From the IMG/VR virus record IMGVR_UViG_3300042563_001133, positions 1 through 29,830 of that record: a stretch of DNA of 29,830 nt. One strand, 5' to 3'. Both the position numbers and the translations under genes were made by a program. Origin of the DNA: a virus. Position 1 is the first letter of the stretch, and the number at the start of each line of letters is the position of its first letter. This document shows, piece after piece, positions 1 through 7,804 of the stretch. The notes beneath the pieces were generated by a model. That model was not told the origin of the DNA, ran no database searches, and saw only the letters and a program-made list of their open reading frames with translations.

Positions 1-1
1 C

Positions 2-511
2 CCCTTTGATTCAACTCTTTATAAAAACACCTCTTTCTCTATTATAGCAGAGTCAGATTTTAATATATATGAGGATCAAACACAATGGACTCCAAAAATT
101 ACTGAAAAAACATATAGAACTATTATTAATAAACATCCTTTTATATGTGCTTGGTATCCAGGTATGATTAAAAAACTTAAAAGTAAAGGTTATAGAACTT
201 TTGAGAACTACGCTACAAATCCAGGATATAACAATATTATAGATTTGAATGACAGATTGGATGCGACTCTAAAAGTTATAGAAGATTTTCATAAATCTAT
301 CAATCAACCCGAGGTAGTGAATAAAATCAGAAATGATATTGAATTCAATTATCAAACTTACCTAAACAATGTTGAAATAGAGTTGGCTAAATTAACTCAC
401 TTATTTGAGTTACCTCAACTTGATGCTGTACAGATGACTCCTACCAAACTTGGTAGATTTATGTTCCCTAGAACAACTAATTTATTTGGTCAACCTGCTG
501 ACGTACCTTAA
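2..511 (+). CDS. Glycosyltransferase-like protein, C-terminal part (5' end outside window)
   Basis: An open frame enters from the window edge in frame 2 and ends at 511; the first internal ATG (164) lies inside the conserved domain, so it is not the true start. Before that ATG the frame encodes an ITEKTYRTIINKHPFI block at nucleotides 98-145. The same block (FTEKTWKPIINRHPFI) occurs in the next gene, and the two also align before it (LYKNTSFSIIAES vs LFKITAFSIVSET) and after it (LKxxGxxxFxE). They are therefore tandem paralogs. The TEK-x(4)-I-x(3)-PFI block recalls the donor-site region of GT10 fucosyltransferase-like enzymes; this functional link is inference. Substrate unknown. Confidence 0.6.
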   Translation, partial: PFDSTLYKNTSFSIIAESDFNIYEDQTQWTPKITEKTYRTIINKHPFICAWYPGMIKKLKSKGYRTFENYATNPGYNNIIDLNDRLDATLKVIEDFHKSINQPEVVNKIRNDIEFNYQTYLNNVEIELAKLTHLFELPQLDAVQMTPTKLGRFMFPRTTNLFGQPADVP

Positions 512-516
512 ATATC

Positions 517-1596
517 ATGAAATATCTATTCCTTAACTTAAATAATTACCATGCGGGTGATGGAACATATGACCCTGGGTTGTTAGGCAAACACATACAT
601 TTTTTAAAAAAAACTGATAAAACATTACTATTATGCGACATATTTGAACGTGGATCAAATTCAGATAAGTATATCCGTTTCATAAATTTAGCCAATGCCA
701 TGCTTGAGCAGTCAAAATTATCTTTTCGTTTTGTCTTGGATAGTCTTAATGAATACCCCGGTCTCAATTGTGAACATAATGTTTCCTATATAAATTGGGG
801 ATGGGCGTACACTTACTATAGTGTGTTTATTAACAACCATCCCATTCAAACAACATATACACCTAAATCAAGTAAAGGATTATTCTTGTTAGGAAAAGGA
901 AATAAAATACAACGTGTAGGACTACTGAAAAAATTTTATGAATCCAATAACTTAGATAGTATAATATGGACCTTTAAGAATACTCCCAAGACTTTACAAC
1001 AGATTCGTGCTGATTTTTTTTCTGACTACACGGATCAGGATTTTGATACATTTATAAAAGTATCTGAGAAAGTTTTAGACTATGAATCTACGAAAGAACA
1101 ATTTGTTCATTTAGGATTTCCGTATAATGTAACTTTGTTTAAAATTACAGCATTTAGTATAGTAAGTGAAACATGGTTGCATGGTATACCTCATATATTC
1201 ACAGAAAAAACTTGGAAACCTATCATTAATCGTCATCCCTTTATAATGATAGGTGCTAAAGAAAATATCAATATATTAAAAAAATTAGGTTTTAAAGTCT
1301 TCCAAGAACCTGCTTGGTTCAATGAAGATCAAGACCTTTTGGAACATATCGTATCAACTTCCGTCAATATGAAAAAACGTATAGAGACAGATGATAATTA
1401 CCAAAGACAGTTAGTAAATGATGTTGAACATAACTACAATCAGTTTATAAAGCTAGCCAAAAAAGACATTGACCAATTTTTAGCTGGCTTGAATGAAAAT
1501 GGAAACATGGAATTGATTGTTCAATTAGTTAAAGCACATATAAGGTACCCGGGATTTATAGATTTCGCCCGCCTAAATCCATTATGTTTTACTTAA
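517..1596 (+). CDS. Glycosyltransferase-like protein with TEKTxKPI-HPFI block (paralog of preceding gene)
   Basis: 359 aa, starting 5 nt after the preceding stop with no strong Shine-Dalgarno sequence. The FTEKTWKPIINRHPFI block is at about residues 228-243, followed by a glycine-containing segment (IGAKENINILKKLGFKVFQE) and an acidic/helical tail. This layout is frequent in phage proteins of unknown function and resembles the C-terminal half of GT10-type glycosyltransferases, in which a Glu-Lys pair contacts the nucleotide sugar. The N-terminal half has no motif I recognise. The upstream paralog suggests local gene duplication. A role in decorating virion or host surface glycans is possible but not shown. 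Confidence 0.5.
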   Translation: MKYLFLNLNNYHAGDGTYDPGLLGKHIHFLKKTDKTLLLCDIFERGSNSDKYIRFINLANAMLEQSKLSFRFVLDSLNEYPGLNCEHNVSYINWGWAYTYYSVFINNHPIQTTYTPKSSKGLFLLGKGNKIQRVGLLKKFYESNNLDSIIWTFKNTPKTLQQIRADFFSDYTDQDFDTFIKVSEKVLDYESTKEQFVHLGFPYNVTLFKITAFSIVSETWLHGIPHIFTEKTWKPIINRHPFIMIGAKENINILKKLGFKVFQEPAWFNEDQDLLEHIVSTSVNMKKRIETDDNYQRQLVNDVEHNYNQFIKLAKKDIDQFLAGLNENGNMELIVQLVKAHIRYPGFIDFARLNPLCFT

Positions 1597-1616
1597 TTCA
1601 GAATGTGTGCTATAAT
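1588..1616 (+). promoter_or_regulatory. Sigma70-type promoter for the TilS-like gene, extended -10 inside a palindrome
   Basis: TTTACT (1588-1593), 17-nt spacer, TATAAT (1611-1616) with the extended -10 TGC at 1608-1610. The -10 lies inside the perfect 7-bp inverted repeat TGTGCTA-TAA-TAGCACA (1606-1622). The predicted transcription start falls at the ATG (1622), so the mRNA would be leaderless. Confidence 0.6.
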
Positions 1617-1621
1617 AGCAC

Positions 1622-2212
1622 ATGCTTAAACTACTAGTTCCACTACCCAAACAAATCACTGTTGCATGTAGCGGTGGAGTTGATAGTATGGCTGTCGTTG
1701 ACTTTCTGAAACGAAAGCACGATGTAACCATTGCACATTTTCACCATGGCACTGAAAACGGTCAAAAAGCATTTAAATTTGTTGCCCAATATTGCACAGA
1801 TAATAATATTCCCATGACGTTTGGCACGCCTCGTAGTGAAAAATCAAAAGAAGAATCACAGGAAGAATATTGGCGTAGAGTGCGATATGAGTTCTTAGAG
1901 GAGTTGGGCCCAGTCATCACGTGTCATCATTTAGATGATTGTGTAGAGACATTCATTTGGTCAAGCTTGCATGGCACAGCCAAAGTTATTCCATTGACTC
2001 GCAAGAATGTTCTACGCCCATTCCTAACTACACGCAAAGACGAATTCAAATCTTGGTGCTTGAGACATGAAGTACCCTGGATTGAAGATCAATCAAATCA
2101 AGACACCAAATACATGCGCAACTATGTTCGTAATGTTATGATGCCACAAGCATTACACGTTAACCCAGGTTTGCACACTTTGGTTAAAAAAATAGTTGAA
2201 AAGCAACTGTAA
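1622..2212 (+). CDS. tilS: TilS-like tRNA(Ile)-lysidine synthetase, short PP-loop form
   Basis: 196 aa. The PP-loop SGGVDSM is at residues 17-23. Other TilS hallmarks follow: HHG (41-43), CHHLDDCVETF (101-111), a RPF block (132-134) and EDQSN...YMRNYVRNVMMP (155-175). TilS joins lysine to C34 of tRNA-Ile(CAU) so that it reads AUA. Cellular TilS is usually more than 300 aa; here the C-terminal domains are missing, which matches the catalytic core only. QueC is also a PP-loop enzyme, but it carries a C-terminal zinc-cysteine cluster that is absent here. The next in-frame ATG is inside the PP-loop and a stop lies just upstream, so the start at 1622 is firm. No Shine-Dalgarno sequence is present. 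Confidence 0.75.
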   Translation: MLKLLVPLPKQITVACSGGVDSMAVVDFLKRKHDVTIAHFHHGTENGQKAFKFVAQYCTDNNIPMTFGTPRSEKSKEESQEEYWRRVRYEFLEELGPVITCHHLDDCVETFIWSSLHGTAKVIPLTRKNVLRPFLTTRKDEFKSWCLRHEVPWIEDQSNQDTKYMRNYVRNVMMPQALHVNPGLHTLVKKIVEKQL

Positions 2213-2224
2213 TTCATATATACT
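2196..2224 (+). promoter_or_regulatory. Sigma70-type promoter before the DsbA-like gene
   Basis: TTGAAA (2196-2201), 17-nt spacer, TATACT (2219-2224), giving a leader of about 15 nt that contains the Shine-Dalgarno AAGGAG just before the ATG at 2246. It overlaps the 3' end of the TilS-like gene. Confidence 0.5.
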
Positions 2225-2245
2225 TAACACTTTCAAGGAGAAAAC

Positions 2246-2509
2246 ATGTCCAGTACTAAAACTTTTAGCGGTGATCAAAAGATCAAACTCACACAACTTA
2301 TCAACGAGGGTATGGCAACCATGCATGAGATTGATACATTGAATGGTGGATTGACCGATACTATCAAAGCCGTTGCAGAAGAACTCGAAGTCAAACCTTC
2401 TGTTCTTAAAAAGGCTATCCGTGTAGCACACAAAGCAAGTCTAACACAGACCAACCAAGACAACGAAGAACTCAATACTATTTTGGAGACAGTCGGTAAG
2501 ACACTATGA
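2246..2509 (+). CDS. dsbA: DsbA-like dsDNA-binding protein (T4 late-transcription accessory type)
   Basis: 87 aa, Shine-Dalgarno AAGGAG at good spacing. The composition and pattern (an N-terminal helix, a central GLTDTIKAVAEELEVKP segment, then KKAIRVAHKAS and an acidic C-terminal tail) fit the small helical DsbA family of T4-like phages, which in T4 binds double-stranded DNA at late promoters. Family assignment is by recognised pattern, not a search. It has its own predicted promoter and overlaps the next gene by ATGA, so the methyltransferase is probably co-translated with it. Confidence 0.65.
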   Translation: MSSTKTFSGDQKIKLTQLINEGMATMHEIDTLNGGLTDTIKAVAEELEVKPSVLKKAIRVAHKASLTQTNQDNEELNTILETVGKTL

Positions 2510-3303
2510 CACAGCCTCAACCAATAATTGATTATTGGACTGAAGTCAATACGTACAATCCATTGGGGATGAACAGACCAGATCATATTGCTGTCTTGTT
2601 TAAAATCTTCATGGAGTCATATCCAGAATCTGTGTCTCACAGAGAAAATCTTAATAAGTACTTCCTTAAATCGCACGGTCAATTATATCAGGACTTGATA
2701 GTTCAGATGTATTTGGGATGGAAATCTAATGGATATTTTGTTGAGTTTGGTGCAACTGATGGTTACGGTATCAGTAACACCTACCTGTTAGAAAAAGAAT
2801 TTAGTTGGAATGGTATCTTAGCAGAGCCGGCAAGATATTGGCACGACAAGCTACCTACGAATAGGTCATGTAATATTGACTTCAATTGCGTTTGGAAAAA
2901 TACAGGTGAGAAATTAATGTTCCACGAAAGTTCTAATCGACCAGATGCTAGCGCAATTGAACAATATATAACTCTGACTCCCGAACTAACTCAAGTAATC
3001 GGTGGGAATTCATCAAACTACGAAGTAGAAACCATATCATTATTAGACCTTTTGAAAAAGTACAATGCACCAAAAGACATTGATTACCTTTCATTAGATA
3101 CAGAAGGTAGTGAGATAGAAATTTTACGAACATTTGACTTTGACCAATATAAGATTAAGTTCTTGACAGTAGAGCACAATTATAAAGAAGAAAATAGGCA
3201 AGCTGTACATAATCTATTAATTTCAAAAGGATATGATAGAGTGTTAACGCATATATCCAATTGGGATGATTTTTATGTTTTAAAGGAATTAAACAACATA
3301 TGA
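2506..3303 (+). CDS. FkbM-family SAM-dependent methyltransferase
   Basis: 265 aa. The SAM-binding motif I FVEFGATDG is at residues 78-86, a YLLEKEFSWNGILAEP segment follows, and DYLSLDTEGSE at 193-203 is the diagnostic FkbM motif. FkbM enzymes methylate hydroxyls, often of sugars or polyketides. The gene overlaps its upstream neighbour as ATGA and its downstream neighbour by 4 nt, so it sits in a translationally coupled row with the SGNH hydrolase. The combination suggests O-methylation and acyl trimming of a glycan; the acceptor is unknown. Confidence 0.8.
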   Translation: MTQPQPIIDYWTEVNTYNPLGMNRPDHIAVLFKIFMESYPESVSHRENLNKYFLKSHGQLYQDLIVQMYLGWKSNGYFVEFGATDGYGISNTYLLEKEFSWNGILAEPARYWHDKLPTNRSCNIDFNCVWKNTGEKLMFHESSNRPDASAIEQYITLTPELTQVIGGNSSNYEVETISLLDLLKKYNAPKDIDYLSLDTEGSEIEILRTFDFDQYKIKFLTVEHNYKEENRQAVHNLLISKGYDRVLTHISNWDDFYVLKELNNI

Positions 3304-3914
3304 ATAGATTGATAGCGTTTGGGGATTCAATAACTTATGGTCAGGGCATGGAAGATTGTAATGGCCCTAACTTTACACCAGGTCCTGCACCGAGCAAATT
3401 TGCCTGGCCCCAAGTCTTGGCTGATAAATTAAATATTCAGGTAGTCAATAGCAGTTTATCAGGTATTAGCAATCTTCATATGTTATGGAGAATTTTAAAT
3501 TTTGAATTTCAATTAAGTGATATATGTGTTGTCCAATGGGCACATTTTGGTAGAACTCCATTGACTAGATTAACATATGAATGCAATGATAAGGAATGGT
3601 TAGCAAATGATTATAATAAGGCTACAATGCTTCAAATAGAAGAAACGGAGCCTACACATTTAGGTATAAAAAATTATCTGATAATGCATCATGCACATGT
3701 GCATCTTTCATCTAAAAGGATAAAACATGTTTTTATGTCGTCAACTAAAGATTTATCAATTTATAAATTGCCCGACTCGTTAAAAATACCTGAACTGTAC
3801 CCAACCATCAAATTACCCAAAGTTGATTTAGCGTTAGATAAACAACATGTGGGTCCCAAAAGCCATGAAATCTTGGCACTATTACTATATAATAAAATCA
3901 ATGAGCTATGTTGA
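3300..3914 (+). CDS. SGNH/GDSL-family hydrolase
   Basis: 204 aa. The N-terminal FGDSITYGQGM places the nucleophile serine at residue 10, as in GDSL esterases. The C-terminal DKQHVGPKSHE (about 180-190) gives the Asp-x-x-His dyad that completes the triad. A segment around VVQWAHFGRT takes the place of the usual Asn-bearing block III and lacks the standard GxND, so the oxyanion hole may differ. No signal peptide is visible, so a cytoplasmic or virion-associated role is likely. It may be an esterase acting on carbohydrate acyl groups. Its last 14 nt overlap the DNA polymerase start. Confidence 0.7.
   Translation: MNRLIAFGDSITYGQGMEDCNGPNFTPGPAPSKFAWPQVLADKLNIQVVNSSLSGISNLHMLWRILNFEFQLSDICVVQWAHFGRTPLTRLTYECNDKEWLANDYNKATMLQIEETEPTHLGIKNYLIMHHAHVHLSSKRIKHVFMSSTKDLSIYKLPDSLKIPELYPTIKLPKVDLALDKQHVGPKSHEILALLLYNKINELC
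3865..3893 (+). promoter_or_regulatory. Candidate promoter for DNA polymerase
   Basis: ATGAAA (3865-3870, 4/6 to TTGACA), 17-nt spacer, perfect TATAAT (3888-3893), inside the end of the SGNH gene. The predicted transcription start is about 3900-3901, at the polymerase ATG. The -35 is weak, so confidence is limited. Confidence 0.4.
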
Positions 3915-6618
3915 CGCAATTCACAGCAGGGATGAAGACCGCATTTATGTGGTAGAGAGAAATACTGAGGGTAACCGTGAGTACAAAGAGTATCCTGCTA
4001 ACTACATTTTGTATTACAGTGATCCAAAAGGTAAACAGCGAAGCCTTTACGGTGATCCTGTTTCTAGATTCAGTACCCGCAAACGTCAAGAATTTGAGAA
4101 AGAAAAACGAATTCACTCAGGCAAGAAATTGTTTGAGAGTGATGTCAATGTGGTGTTCCGTTGTCTTTCAGAAAACTATCTTGGCGTCGATGCACCTAAA
4201 CTTCACACTTGCTTTTTCGACATTGAAGTAGACTTTGATCCTGAAAAAGGATTCAGTCCTACTAGTGATCCATTCAATCCGGTAACAGCTATCAGTTGTT
4301 ATTTAGATTGGCTAGATCAATGTATTACTCTAGTCATTGCACCCAAGCATATGACTGATGAAACAGCAAATGAAATCGCATCAGAGTTTGAAAACACAAT
4401 GCTATTCAAATCAGAGAAGGAAATGTTTGACGTATTCTTTCAATTGATTGAAGATGCTGACGTACTAACTGGTTGGAACTCAGAGGGGTATGATATACCC
4501 TATATGGTCAATCGTGTTACACGTGTGATGAGTAAAGATGACACCCGTAAGTTTTGCTTGATGGGTCAACTTCCCAAGCCACGAGAATACGAACGATTTG
4601 GTAAGTCAGAAACTACATATGATTTGGTAGGTCGCATTCACATGGACTATTTGCAGTTGTATAAAAAGTACAACTATGAATCACGCCATAGTTACAAACT
4701 CGACTCTATCGGTGAGATGGAAGTAGGTGAGAATAAAACTCAATATGAAGGTACTCTAGACCAATTGTATAACAAGGACTTTAAAAAGTTTATTGAATAC
4801 AATAGGCAAGATACGATGCTTCTAGTTAAGATTCACAATAAACTAAAATTCTTAGATTTGGCAAACGCACTTGCGCATGAAAATACAGTGCTGTTGCCCA
4901 CAGTCATGGGGTCTGTTGCAATGATTGAAATGGCAATCATGAACGAGGCTCATGAAAGAGGTCTGGTAGTTCCAGACAAAAAACGAAAGGACAAAAGTGA
5001 TGATGAAATACAACAAGCGGCAGGTGCCTATGTTGCTACGCCCAAAAGAGGAATTCATGAATGGGTCGGAGCAGTTGACATTAACTCGCTATACCCGTCA
5101 GCAATCCGTGCTCTTAACATGGCCCCAGAAACCATTATTGCTCAAGTCAGACAAACACTCACTGACCAGTACATGAAAGACAAAGGCTTGCGCCTTGCAA
5201 TGGAAAAGAGGCACTATAAAGATGGTGATGATTCAGTAGAAGGCGCAATTCTATGGGAAGGTTTGTTTAGTTGCTTAGAGTATACAGCAATCATGGATCA
5301 AGAACGAGGAACAATTCTTTGGGTAGACTATGAAGATGGGCGCAGTGTACAAATGAGTGCGGCGGAAATCTGGAAGATGATTTTTGACAGTCATAATCCT
5401 TGGATGATCAGCGCAAATGGTACAATTTTTACGTATGAACAAGAAGGTGTAATTCCGGGATTGTTAACACGCTGGTACTCAGATCGTAAAGTTATGCAAA
5501 AGAAACTTAAAGAAGCAACAACCAATGCTGATAGAGAGTATTGGGATAAGCGACAACTGGTTCGCAAGATTTTGCTTAACTCTGCATATGGCGCATTGTT
5601 AAATGAACATTGCCGTTTCTACGATAAACGTATAGGTCAAAGTGTTACATTGAGTGGTCGTCAAATTGTTAAACACATGATGAGTCAAATAAACTTAATA
5701 GTTGCAGGCAATTACAGTCATGAAGGTGATGCTATTGTATATGGTGATACTGACTCATGTTATTTTACTGCACACAATACCCTAAAGCCTCAAATTGACA
5801 GTGGCGAACTGCAATGGGACAAAGAACTGTGTATTGGTTTATATGATGGCATAGCTGATCAAGCTAATGAATCGTTCCCTGCATTCATGGAGAAAGCATT
5901 TCATGCTCCTCGTAAGAACGGCGAGATTATCAAAGCTGGTCGTGAACTGATTGGTGATCGTGCAATCTTTATTACAAAGAAACGTTATGCAATTAACATC
6001 TTTGACAAAGAAGGCAAACGCAAAGATAAAGACGGCAAAGCAGGTGATATCAAAGCTATGGGTCTTGACTTGAAACGTGCAGATACTCCTAAGTACGTAC
6101 AAGAATTCTTAATGGATGTTCTTGAAATGGTTCTACAACGAGGTAAAACACGTGACGAAGTTCTTGAGAAAATTAAAGAATTCAAACGCACATTATCATT
6201 ACAAGACAGTTGGACTAAAGGTTCTCCTAAAAGTGTGAACAAACTTACTTTTTATGGTGAAAAAGAAGCAAACAGTAAAAAGGGTCGTGAGAATATGCCC
6301 GGACACGTTCGAGCCGCACTCAACTACAATTACTTACGCAGAGTAAATAGTGACCAATACAGTCAAAAAATAGTTGACGGTATGAAAGTTATTGTATGTA
6401 AACTGAAGGATAATCCATTGGGCTTTACTAGTGTCGCATATCCAACAGATGAACTCAGATTACCCCAATGGTTCTGTGAGTTGCCGTTCGATGATTCAGC
6501 TATGGAAAACACATTAGTTGATGAAAAAATAGAAAACCTATTAGGAGTTCTAAATTGGGATATCAGAAGTAACTTAGATGTTAAGTCTACATTCGATTCA
6601 TTATTCACATTTGGTTAA
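3901..6618 (+). CDS. 43: Family B DNA polymerase, T4 gp43 type
   Basis: 905 aa, close to the T4 enzyme (898 aa). The 3'-5' proofreading exonuclease motifs are all present: FDIEVD with D107/E109 (Exo I), GWNSEGYD at 191-198 (Exo II) and YNRQD at 300-304 (Exo III). The polymerase motifs follow: DINSLYPS from D391 with its conserved SLYP near 394 (motif A), KILLNSAYG (motif B), and YGDTDS at 614-619 (motif C) with both catalytic aspartates. The start at 3901 gives MSYVDAIHS and overlaps the previous gene by 14 nt; an earlier in-frame ATG at 3847 would add 18 residues read from inside that gene and is less likely. No Shine-Dalgarno sequence precedes the start. The enzyme should replicate the phage genome with the clamp encoded next. 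Confidence 0.96.
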   Translation: MSYVDAIHSRDEDRIYVVERNTEGNREYKEYPANYILYYSDPKGKQRSLYGDPVSRFSTRKRQEFEKEKRIHSGKKLFESDVNVVFRCLSENYLGVDAPKLHTCFFDIEVDFDPEKGFSPTSDPFNPVTAISCYLDWLDQCITLVIAPKHMTDETANEIASEFENTMLFKSEKEMFDVFFQLIEDADVLTGWNSEGYDIPYMVNRVTRVMSKDDTRKFCLMGQLPKPREYERFGKSETTYDLVGRIHMDYLQLYKKYNYESRHSYKLDSIGEMEVGENKTQYEGTLDQLYNKDFKKFIEYNRQDTMLLVKIHNKLKFLDLANALAHENTVLLPTVMGSVAMIEMAIMNEAHERGLVVPDKKRKDKSDDEIQQAAGAYVATPKRGIHEWVGAVDINSLYPSAIRALNMAPETIIAQVRQTLTDQYMKDKGLRLAMEKRHYKDGDDSVEGAILWEGLFSCLEYTAIMDQERGTILWVDYEDGRSVQMSAAEIWKMIFDSHNPWMISANGTIFTYEQEGVIPGLLTRWYSDRKVMQKKLKEATTNADREYWDKRQLVRKILLNSAYGALLNEHCRFYDKRIGQSVTLSGRQIVKHMMSQINLIVAGNYSHEGDAIVYGDTDSCYFTAHNTLKPQIDSGELQWDKELCIGLYDGIADQANESFPAFMEKAFHAPRKNGEIIKAGRELIGDRAIFITKKRYAINIFDKEGKRKDKDGKAGDIKAMGLDLKRADTPKYVQEFLMDVLEMVLQRGKTRDEVLEKIKEFKRTLSLQDSWTKGSPKSVNKLTFYGEKEANSKKGRENMPGHVRAALNYNYLRRVNSDQYSQKIVDGMKVIVCKLKDNPLGFTSVAYPTDELRLPQWFCELPFDDSAMENTLVDEKIENLLGVLNWDIRSNLDVKSTFDSLFTFG

Positions 6619-6625
6619 ACAAGTG

Positions 6626-6654
6626 TTGACTTTTGCAATAAAACCCATTATAAT
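6626..6654 (+). promoter_or_regulatory. Strong sigma70-type promoter for the sliding clamp operon
   Basis: TTGACT (6626-6631), exactly 17 nt, TATAAT (6649-6654). This 83-nt gap is the only non-coding space between polymerase and clamp. It would drive the clamp, the coiled-coil gene and dpdA, which are joined by overlaps. Confidence 0.75.
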
Positions 6655-6664
6655 ACACAGCACA

Positions 6665-6683
6665 ACTATCTAAATATGGTAGT
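6665..6683 (+). promoter_or_regulatory. 5'-leader hairpin upstream of the clamp gene
   Basis: ACTATC / GGTAGT form a 6-bp stem (one G-U pair) with a 7-nt loop TAAATAT. It starts about 4 nt after the predicted transcription start and lies before the Shine-Dalgarno AAAGGA. It could stabilise the mRNA or be a target for a translational repressor; this is inference. Confidence 0.4.
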
Positions 6684-6701
6684 AACAAATAAAGGAAAAA
6701 C

Positions 6702-7430
6702 ATGAAAGATTATTTACTAGACCTCATTCAACATACCAGCATCGCAGAGATTGACCTTGTCAAAGTTACTGGCACCGATAAACAAACCGTTATTACAGCA
6801 CGTGCAGAAAACAAATCTGTGGTTGTAGAAGGTACATTTAAAACTCCCATTGCTGACTTCATTGGTACTTTTGGTATGCCTAACTTGAGTAAACTAAAGA
6901 CAATTGTTGGCTTTGAAGAATACGATGAAACATCAAAAATCAACATTACACGTACTCAACGTGACAATGAAGATGTTCCAACTACAATTCACTTTGAGAC
7001 AAATAACGGTGACTTTGTTAACGACTATCGTTTAATGATAAAGAGTATCGTTGAAGAAAAAGTTGGTAAACTGACGTTTAGAGGAGCGGCTTGGAACGTT
7101 GAGTTTGAACCTAGTGTCGCTGGCATCTTACGTCTTAAGAAACAAGCAAGTGCTAACAGCGAAGAACAACATTTCACTATGACTACTAGTGGCACCGAAT
7201 TGAAGATTAACTTTGGTGATCCAAGCACTCACAATGGTAACTTTGTATTTCACTCAGGTATCACTGGTAAGTTGTCTCAGCCTTGGAAGTGGCCTGTAAA
7301 AGTGTTCCAGTCTATCATGGAACTACCCGGTGATAAGATTGTCAAGATTGCCGATCAGGGTGCAGTTGAAATCACAGTTGACAGTGGCCTTGCAACATAC
7401 ATATATCTATTACCAGCACATTCAAAATGA
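6702..7430 (+). CDS. 45: Sliding clamp (DNA polymerase processivity factor), T4 gp45 type
   Basis: 242 aa, near the 228 aa of T4 gp45. It directly follows the gp43-type polymerase, has its own strong promoter and a good Shine-Dalgarno AAAGGA. The protein is a mixed alpha/beta sequence without catalytic motifs; the duplicated beta-rich pattern and the C-terminal IYLLPAHSK fit the clamp family. It would form a ring that tethers polymerase to DNA and, in T4, also activates late transcription. It overlaps the next gene by ATGA. Assignment rests on family pattern and context. Confidence 0.75.
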   Translation: MKDYLLDLIQHTSIAEIDLVKVTGTDKQTVITARAENKSVVVEGTFKTPIADFIGTFGMPNLSKLKTIVGFEEYDETSKINITRTQRDNEDVPTTIHFETNNGDFVNDYRLMIKSIVEEKVGKLTFRGAAWNVEFEPSVAGILRLKKQASANSEEQHFTMTTSGTELKINFGDPSTHNGNFVFHSGITGKLSQPWKWPVKVFQSIMELPGDKIVKIADQGAVEITVDSGLATYIYLLPAHSK

Positions 7431-7804
7431 TTGATTATGTCGTCGGTGGCGAGTACCTAAATGTTACATGTAACAAAGGTGCTATGCCTTATATCAATAA
7501 AAATAATGGTCAACCTATGACTGGCGCAATAAGTTATGATCCTGGTAGTCAACAGATGAAAGTTTACGATGGCAACGTTTGGTTGAGTCTTGGCGGGGGC
7601 AGTGCCGTTGTCAATTTAGATCCAGATGCTATCAGAATTCTCAACTGGGCTAAGAAGAGGATGCAAGAAGAAGTTGAACGTGAACGATTAGCAGAAACTA
7701 ACCCCACCATTAAAGATTTGATGAATCAACTTAAAGAAAAAGAAGAACAACTTAGAATTGTTCAAACATTAATTAAAGAAGAAGAAAAAGTTGGAACAAA
7801 TTAA
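7427..7804 (+). CDS. Conserved phage protein with C-terminal coiled coil
   Basis: 125 aa, ATGA overlap with the clamp gene. The N-terminal half is beta-rich (YDPGSQQMKVYDGNVWLSLGGG), like short phage domains with a 'YDG-x-W' repeat seen in tail-fibre and virion proteins. The C-terminal half (about 65-122) is a charged coiled coil containing NPTIKDLMNQLKEKEEQL. I recognise this as a widespread unknown in T4-like aquatic phages but know no function. It overlaps the start of the DpdA-like gene by 14 nt. Confidence 0.7.
   Translation: MIDYVVGGEYLNVTCNKGAMPYINKNNGQPMTGAISYDPGSQQMKVYDGNVWLSLGGGSAVVNLDPDAIRILNWAKKRMQEEVERERLAETNPTIKDLMNQLKEKEEQLRIVQTLIKEEEKVGTN

Noticed and set aside
1622-2212. QueC as identity of the PP-loop protein
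   Set aside because: Lacks the C-terminal cysteine zinc site and has the TilS motifs HHLDD-x-VET and SN-x(5)-MRN-x(2)-RN.
3847-3900. Longer DNA polymerase start at 3847
   Set aside because: It would overlap the SGNH gene by 68 nt and add residues with no family resemblance; ATG 3901 fits better.
7378-7407. TTGACA with an 18-nt spacer and TATATC inside the end of the clamp gene
   Set aside because: The -10 matches only 4 of 6 and the spacer is long; a promoter for the gene at 7427 is possible but not supported enough.
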